Shown piece by piece: positions 59,419 through 64,000 of a stretch of 64,000 nucleotides of DNA. How positions within the stretch are numbered: position 1 is the stretch's first letter; each line of letters begins with the position of its first letter. Position numbers and translations under genes: made by a program. The stretch lies in NCBI RefSeq assembly GCF_035046485.1, contig NC_085138.1, positions 63,356,580 through 63,420,579 on the forward strand, read 5' to 3'. The DNA comes from Aedes albopictus. Taxonomy: Eukaryota > Arthropoda > Insecta > Diptera > Culicidae. The notes under the pieces are model-generated. The model made no database searches and was not told the DNA's origin. It saw only the letters and a list, made by a program, of their open reading frames with translations.

Positions 59419-61688
59419 CTAGTCACCGAAAGTTATTTTCTTCCCCTGAAATTGCTGGATTCCCTTCTCCTTCTGCTTGGCCGCCCAGGATGGGTGCAGA
59501 TCGGTCGGCGGCGCCACTTGAGTAACCGTTTCACGCCGGCCCTCATCCGCATCGAACACAATCTTTTTTCCTTGGAACGGCTTCAGTCCCTTCTGCTTCT
59601 GCTTGGCTGCCCACGAAGGATGGACATCTTCCGCCGGTTCCTGTTGCTTACGTGACTGATCTGCCTGTTCGCCGGAATCGAAAACAATCTTCCCTTGGAA
59701 CGGTTTCAGTCCCTTCTGCTTTTGCTTAGCCGCCCAGGAAGGATGTATATCTTCCGCTGGTTCCGGCTGTTTCGATTGCACCACCTGTTCACCGGAATCG
59801 AAAACAGTCTTCTTCCCTTGGAACGGTTTCAGTCCCTTCTGCTTCTGCTTGGCCGCCCAGGAAGGGTGCAGGTCTTCTCCAGCGGGGGACACGATCTCCG
59901 CGTTGTCAGTCGAGTCGAACTTGATCTTTTTTCCAGCAAAAGGTTGCAAGTTGCGCTGTTTCTGCTTGGCCGCCCACGACGGATGAAGTTCTTCTGAGTG
60001 TTCGGCTTGTTCGGCCAATGATTTGCGATGACCTTGGAATGGCTTGATTCCTACAAAAAGAAGACATGTTTTGTAAGAGATATTTTGAAGATATTCGAGT
60101 AATTGACAGGATCGTTTATCACTTAAGATAGAAGAAATATTGTAAATAGTCATTCACTAGACAAATCCAAATGCACCAAACACATTAATCTTTTGCAAAA
60201 CCTAAACTTCTTCTTCTTTATGGGTCTACGTCCCCACTGGGACTAGACCTGCTTCGCTTCAGCTTAATGTTCTTTTAGCACTTCCTAAACCTAAACTACA
60301 AAATCTTTAAACATTTTTTAGGGTTTCATCAAAAGTAGCTTTAACATAAATCTACAGAAGGAATATGTTGAAGATCCCTGTCAAAAGCTTTAGTAGCAGT
60401 TTCGAGAACTAATGCTGAAATTTCGAACTGAAATTCTTCTTGGGACACCATGAAAAGTTTATCTTGTGCTGACCGAAAGCTTCCGCGAAATTTAACTAGC
60501 ATAGGAAGCAATATTAGAAAACTCCGCCAGGGTTACCAGAGGGCACGAAAAGGGCGGAATGGTTCTTAATTTGAACTATATTTATTGCTGTTGTAGAGTT
60601 TTTCGAGGATAACTACAAATCGATCGAGGCTAAGTTGTTTGAGTTGCTCTATTACTTACCTTTCTGTTGCTGTTTCGCCTTCCAAGAAGGATGAATATCG
60701 CCATCTTCTTGTGCATCCTTACCGAATGGTCGCTTCTGAGGTCGTTCATCTCGCTTTCCGAGCATTTCTTTTCGCTTATTAGCTCGCTTCCAGCTATATT
60801 CCTCCTCCTCTTCTTGCTGCTGCTGTTTCTTATCGATAACCGGTGCCGTGGCCACATAATTCTGACCAGAGCTCGTTACGAAGAAGCTATCTTGAAATTG
60901 AACGCACTTATCCTCGCTGTCCTCTTCTTCTGGAGATTTGAATTCTTTCTTTGTCTTTTGTTTCTGCTGTTCCTTTTTAGTCCGCTTCTCTTCAACTTTT
61001 TCCGAGGAAACCTTCTCTTTGGCGGGCGTCAATTTTACAAACTTCCCAACTTCCTCCTTCCCTTCATCCTCTTCAGAATCCGACCCCGACGAGGTTCCCT
61101 CTGACTCTCCGTTTTCCACAACAGCTTCGCAGAATCCTTGATCCTCGGATTCCTGGTCCACGACTTGCTTCACCTTCTTCTGAACCTTCTCCCGCTTCTT
61201 GACCTTCTTAGCTTTCTTTCCACCCTTGTCCTTCTTTGCATCGTCTCGATTTTTCAGATACTTATCCAGCACTTCCATTTTGCTAGACAACCCGAACCTC
61301 CGTATCAGTGCCCTCACCTCCGGCAGCAATTTCTTGTTCTCGTGGAACCGCATCAGCGCTCGTTCCTCCAGACCCGTCCCACCCGCACTCTTTTTCGGAT
61401 TGAACCGGATGACGGCTTTGGCCAGTTCCGACGCCGGCAGTGCCTTTATGTGACCCATCAACGCTTCCAACGATTCGAGCTTCTTTGCGGCTCGTTTATT
61501 GTCCGCATTTGAATCATGTTTCGCCTTCCAGAAGCGGACGTCCCGGACCAGCTTGTGCATGATGTTCTCCCGGGCGATTTTCACGTGGTTCCGGAAGATT
61601 TGAAGCTGAAAGGGTTGCATTCGTGATTGCGATGTTGAAAGGCCTTTGGCGCAATAATTACCTCGTGGTTGAGTTTATCCGTATCCAT
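59419..61688 (-). CDS. SRFBP1: SRFBP1/BUD22-family protein with six HPSW repeats
   Basis: Three exons on the minus strand: 61662-61688 (MDTDKLNHE), 60660-61605 and 59419-60050, joined in phase (0, then G|GA for Gly) to 534 residues. The N-terminal 120 residues (LQIFRNHVKIARENIMHKLVRDVRFWKAKH; GLEERALMRFHENKKLLPE in the family) match the BUD22 helical domain. A long acidic and Lys-rich middle follows. The C-terminus repeats a module six times: HPSWAAKQKQKGLKPFQGKK plus IVFD, the first copy spanning the exon 2/3 junction. Human SRFBP1 ends with a single copy, from memory. BUD22 proteins act in nucleolar small-subunit ribosome assembly; SRFBP1 also binds SRF. A start at 61620 is wrong, as it lies in the intron. 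Confidence 0.9.
60051..60659 (-). other. Intron of the SRFBP1-like gene with a repeat fragment
   Basis: A 609-bp GT-AG intron. At about 60.21-60.29 kb it holds a fragment (CTTCTTTATGGGTCTACGTC, CCCACTGGGACTAGACCTGC) that I recall as common in mosquito genomes. The rest is AT-rich without features. Confidence 0.6.
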
Positions 61689-61760
61689 GATTCGATTTAA
61701 AGTAATTACGGTATTTTTAATAGTTGAAACATTAATATTTTATTAGATAAAATTGTACAA
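61689..61760 (-). promoter_or_regulatory. Remaining native 5' flank of the SRFBP1-like gene
   Basis: Only about 72 bp of AT-rich DNA lie between the SRFBP1 ATG and the tail of the adjacent LINE. Any core promoter must be here or within the LINE. No TATA or initiator is assigned. Confidence 0.45.
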
Positions 61761-64000
61761 TTTTTTCTTCTTCTTCTTCTTCTTCTTCTTATTTGTGATG
61801 GGACCGGTGACAGAGACCATATGCCCAGTGGGTTTCGTGTTTGCGCTCTGTTTGATGCCAACGCGGTCGGGCATCTGGTACTTGGGCACAAACTCAAGCA
61901 CCGGTTTTGTTGTTTACAGTTCCTTTTTCACTTTTCTCAAAAAGCGTACAACGTCTCGGAATGTGTCCACATCATTGGATTTAAACAGGTCTACAAGCGT
62001 CCGGAATTTTCCATCGAAGTCATACTCCGAGCGGGTGATAGCGTATTTATTGCAGTGCAAAACTACATGGTCTGCCGTATCCTCGGTTAGGCAAACGTCG
62101 CAGTCCGGGTCGTCTACAATTTTCATCTTGGCCAGCCAGTTGTTCGCGAAGCTGTGTCCGGCCATCAAGCGGTTCAGGCCTCGAATCTCCAAATTATTTA
62201 GTGGCTTGTTTTTGTACCAAGGGTGATCGCTGTAACTCGGCTGTATCGAGAAGAAATGTTTCCCCTTCTCTTCTGCATAAGTGCAATACCAGTTGTTCGT
62301 ATTTTCGATTCGTAGTTGGTTGAAGGTGTGGAGTGCATCGTTAATCAATATTCCGTTTTCCAGGACCTGGTCCGAGTATACACCGGCCTTTGCCAGTTCG
62401 TCTGCTATATCGTTGCCTTCGATTGCACAATGGCTTGGGATCCACTGTATTGTCACGTTCATGGTTGTTGCAATCTCTACGATTTCCTGGATAACCGAGT
62501 TTCTCCTAGGATTCGCCAACAGACCCTCAATCAACTGACAGGATGACAGAGAATCTGTGAACAGTACTGCTCCCTCGATGCACTCGCTTTGCAAGTACTT
62601 CAGTGCCACTAGTATAGCGTATAGCTCCGCAGTCATTATGCATGTTTCCGTATCCAACTTCAGGCTGATTCTATGCTTCGTGGCTGCACAGAATACTCCT
62701 ACTCCGCAGGCGTCCTCAATTTTTGAAGCATCTGTGTAGATGTTCGGTCGGAATTTATATTTGGTGTTTTGCAGGTACAAGAAGGCTTGTTTTAGGACTC
62801 GTGGATTACAGTTCCTTTTCGCTGGTGCTCCTTCCATCAGCGTGACTTGAATGTCCAACGGCTGATGTTGGTAAACCGTGATATTCGGTAGGATCGCGTC
62901 AAATACGTTCAGATGTTTTAGATACGTTCGTTCCAGCAGTGTGAGCATATCGTCTGGAATATCCTGTCCTCTCAGTTGAAGTAGCTGCTCTGCTACCACA
63001 CTGTCGTTTTGAATGTGTTTGGCCACCTCCTTACAGGTTACTTGCTCCAAGCGTATGTCCAATGGGCTTTCTCCTGCCAAGGCCGCCAGTGTGTTTCTCG
63101 GGGTAGTTCTTGAACAACCAGTTACTTTACGCCAGCACTGGTTGATGATCACCTGTAGCTTTTCTCTGTTGGTCTTACTGGCGTTACCAAATGCAGTGCA
63201 CCCATATTCTAGTGCACTTCGTATTAGCGATTTGTAGAGCATTCTCATGGTTTCCGGATGTCCACCGTGTTTTATCTTGGCGATGACCTTCAGCATATTT
63301 AAACGATCCTGTATTTTGCCGCAGAGTTCTCGGATATGTGCTCCGAAACTCATAGAACGATCCAGATATATTCCCAAGTGTTTATAGTTGATGACTGTTT
63401 CGACGGGTTTCCCTGCGACCTTTAATCCCAGGTCAACGTTAGTGGCTTTGAAGAGTATCGCTTTGGTTTTTTCTGGATTTATCACCAAGTTCAAATCCTG
63501 TGCCTGCTCTTGGAATTTGTCGAGTTGCTCTTGCGCAGCTTGCTTGGCGTTTTCCGTGTTGGTCCCAGTCACTATAAGGGTGAAATCATCCGCATACTGT
63601 ACCAGTGTTACCTTCTCATCAGTAGTGTTGTGCAATCCGGCTGTATACAAGTTGAATAGGGTCGGCGACAAAACATCACCTTGCGGCAGGCCATTACTTA
63701 TGATTCTCTTGATGTCCTCTTCTCCACATCTAAGGGTTACGGTGCGATTGCGTAGGAACGACGCTATCCAACATATATACTCCTGCGGTACTTTCAACCT
63801 TCCCAATAGTTCTTCCAGTTTGTCCGTGCGAACCGCATTGAAAGCGTTACTCAGGTCTAGAAAGACAGCGATGGTGGTTAGTCCTTTCCGTTTATTTGAT
63901 TGGATGAGGTTCACGATATATGAGGTGCATGTGGATGTCGACTGTCCTTTCCGGAATCCAAAAGACAGTTTGGGCAGCAGCTCCCGGCTATCGATGATCT
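61761..64000 (-). mobile_element. LINE with RT and RNase H (I/LOA-like), 5' end beyond the window
   Basis: On the minus strand an uninterrupted frame runs from the right edge to TAG/TAA at 61914. RT blocks are LPKLSFGFRKGQSTSTCTS (edge), VFLDLSNAFNAVRTDKLEEL, SNGLPQGDVLSPTLFNLY and QYADDFTLIVTG (catalytic YADD). The thumb follows (NYKHLGIYLDRSMSFGAHI). RNase H is YTDASKIEDACGVGVF, ELYAILVALKYLQ, LFTDSLSS and WIPSHCAIEGNDIADELAKAG. A C-terminal Cys/His segment (CDVCLTEDTADHVVLHC) and a 3' UTR of about 120 bp end in a GAA/TAAG-type repeat (61763-61790). No stop is visible in more than 2 kb, so this copy may be young. Confidence 0.9.
61914..64000 (-). CDS. LINE ORF2 C-terminal part (reverse transcriptase-RNase H), partial
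   Basis: About 695 codons visible, open to the window edge; 666 of these follow the first internal Met. Catalytic residues of RT (YADD) and of RNase H (Asp in YTDAS, Glu in TAELYA, Asp in FTDSLSS, Asp in GNDIADELA) are all present. The encoded enzyme would copy LINE RNA at nicked target DNA. The endonuclease domain should lie beyond 64000. Confidence 0.88.
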   Translation of the reverse strand, partial: IIDSRELLPKLSFGFRKGQSTSTCTSYIVNLIQSNKRKGLTTIAVFLDLSNAFNAVRTDKLEELLGRLKVPQEYICWIASFLRNRTVTLRCGEEDIKRIISNGLPQGDVLSPTLFNLYTAGLHNTTDEKVTLVQYADDFTLIVTGTNTENAKQAAQEQLDKFQEQAQDLNLVINPEKTKAILFKATNVDLGLKVAGKPVETVINYKHLGIYLDRSMSFGAHIRELCGKIQDRLNMLKVIAKIKHGGHPETMRMLYKSLIRSALEYGCTAFGNASKTNREKLQVIINQCWRKVTGCSRTTPRNTLAALAGESPLDIRLEQVTCKEVAKHIQNDSVVAEQLLQLRGQDIPDDMLTLLERTYLKHLNVFDAILPNITVYQHQPLDIQVTLMEGAPAKRNCNPRVLKQAFLYLQNTKYKFRPNIYTDASKIEDACGVGVFCAATKHRISLKLDTETCIMTAELYAILVALKYLQSECIEGAVLFTDSLSSCQLIEGLLANPRRNSVIQEIVEIATTMNVTIQWIPSHCAIEGNDIADELAKAGVYSDQVLENGILINDALHTFNQLRIENTNNWYCTYAEEKGKHFFSIQPSYSDHPWYKNKPLNNLEIRGLNRLMAGHSFANNWLAKMKIVDDPDCDVCLTEDTADHVVLHCNKYAITRSEYDFDGKFRTLVDLFKSNDVDTFRDVVRFLRKVKKEL

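Noticed and set aside
61606..61620. SRFBP1 start at the ATG at 61620
   Set aside because: That Met lies in an intron; an acceptor at 61606-61608 and a 9-codon first exon at 61662-61688 give the better N-terminus.

Overview
The window looks like nuclear DNA of a culicine mosquito, most likely Aedes. Five conserved insect genes are split by introns. The introns and intergenic DNA are packed with RTE, I/LOA-like and Ty3/gypsy retroelements, tRNA-derived SINEs, hAT-, TTAA- and TA-flanked MITEs, fold-back elements and a degenerate 12-bp minisatellite. The species call is inference: no alignment was possible.

Layout, left to right. (1) 481-11557 (+): the 3' two thirds of groucho (gro/TLE), from the CcN region through the WD40 propeller, with an 8.3 kb repeat-filled intron (2167-10498). 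(2) 11558-22.6 kb: gro 3' UTR, then intergenic DNA with several MITEs, an RTE-clade LINE fragment (18.1-19.9 kb, minus), an 0.8 kb fold-back element and a truncated SINE. (3) 23047-23778 (+): an intronless-looking KLF15-type three-finger transcription factor. (4) 24562-39636 (-): N-sulfoglucosamine sulfohydrolase (Sgsh), two coding exons separated by a 13.5 kb intron. That intron holds a 4.1 kb hAT-like element, a fold-back element and a broken LINE carrying two further hAT-like MITEs. (5) 39637-40482: a head-to-head promoter region with a 135-bp hairpin that carries two palindromic TGACGTCA sites. (6) 40483-59252 (+): exocyst subunit Exo84 (EXOC8), five coding exons, with a 16.5 kb intron made of nested insertions. 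These include a broken gypsy element, an ORF1-only retroposon, a roughly 136-bp satellite and an intact gag-only LTR element. (7) 59419-61688 (-): an SRFBP1/BUD22-family protein with six copies of its C-terminal HPSW module, convergent with Exo84. (8) 61.76-64.0 kb (-): an I/LOA-like LINE with RNase H that runs off the right edge and ends about 70 bp upstream of the SRFBP1 start codon.

The host genes are housekeeping or developmental: transcriptional corepression, transcription, heparan sulfate degradation, exocytosis and ribosome biogenesis. They form no obvious pathway. Splice junctions for gro, Sgsh, Exo84 and SRFBP1 were worked out by reading phase and conserved protein joins; all join in frame with GT-AG borders.

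The most unusual items are the gag-only LTR element with identical LTRs 37 bp upstream of an Exo84 exon, the ORF1-only poly(A) retroposon with a 13-bp target duplication, the GCCAT-rich satellite, the six-fold HPSW expansion in SRFBP1, and the TGACGTCA hairpin in the shared promoter.
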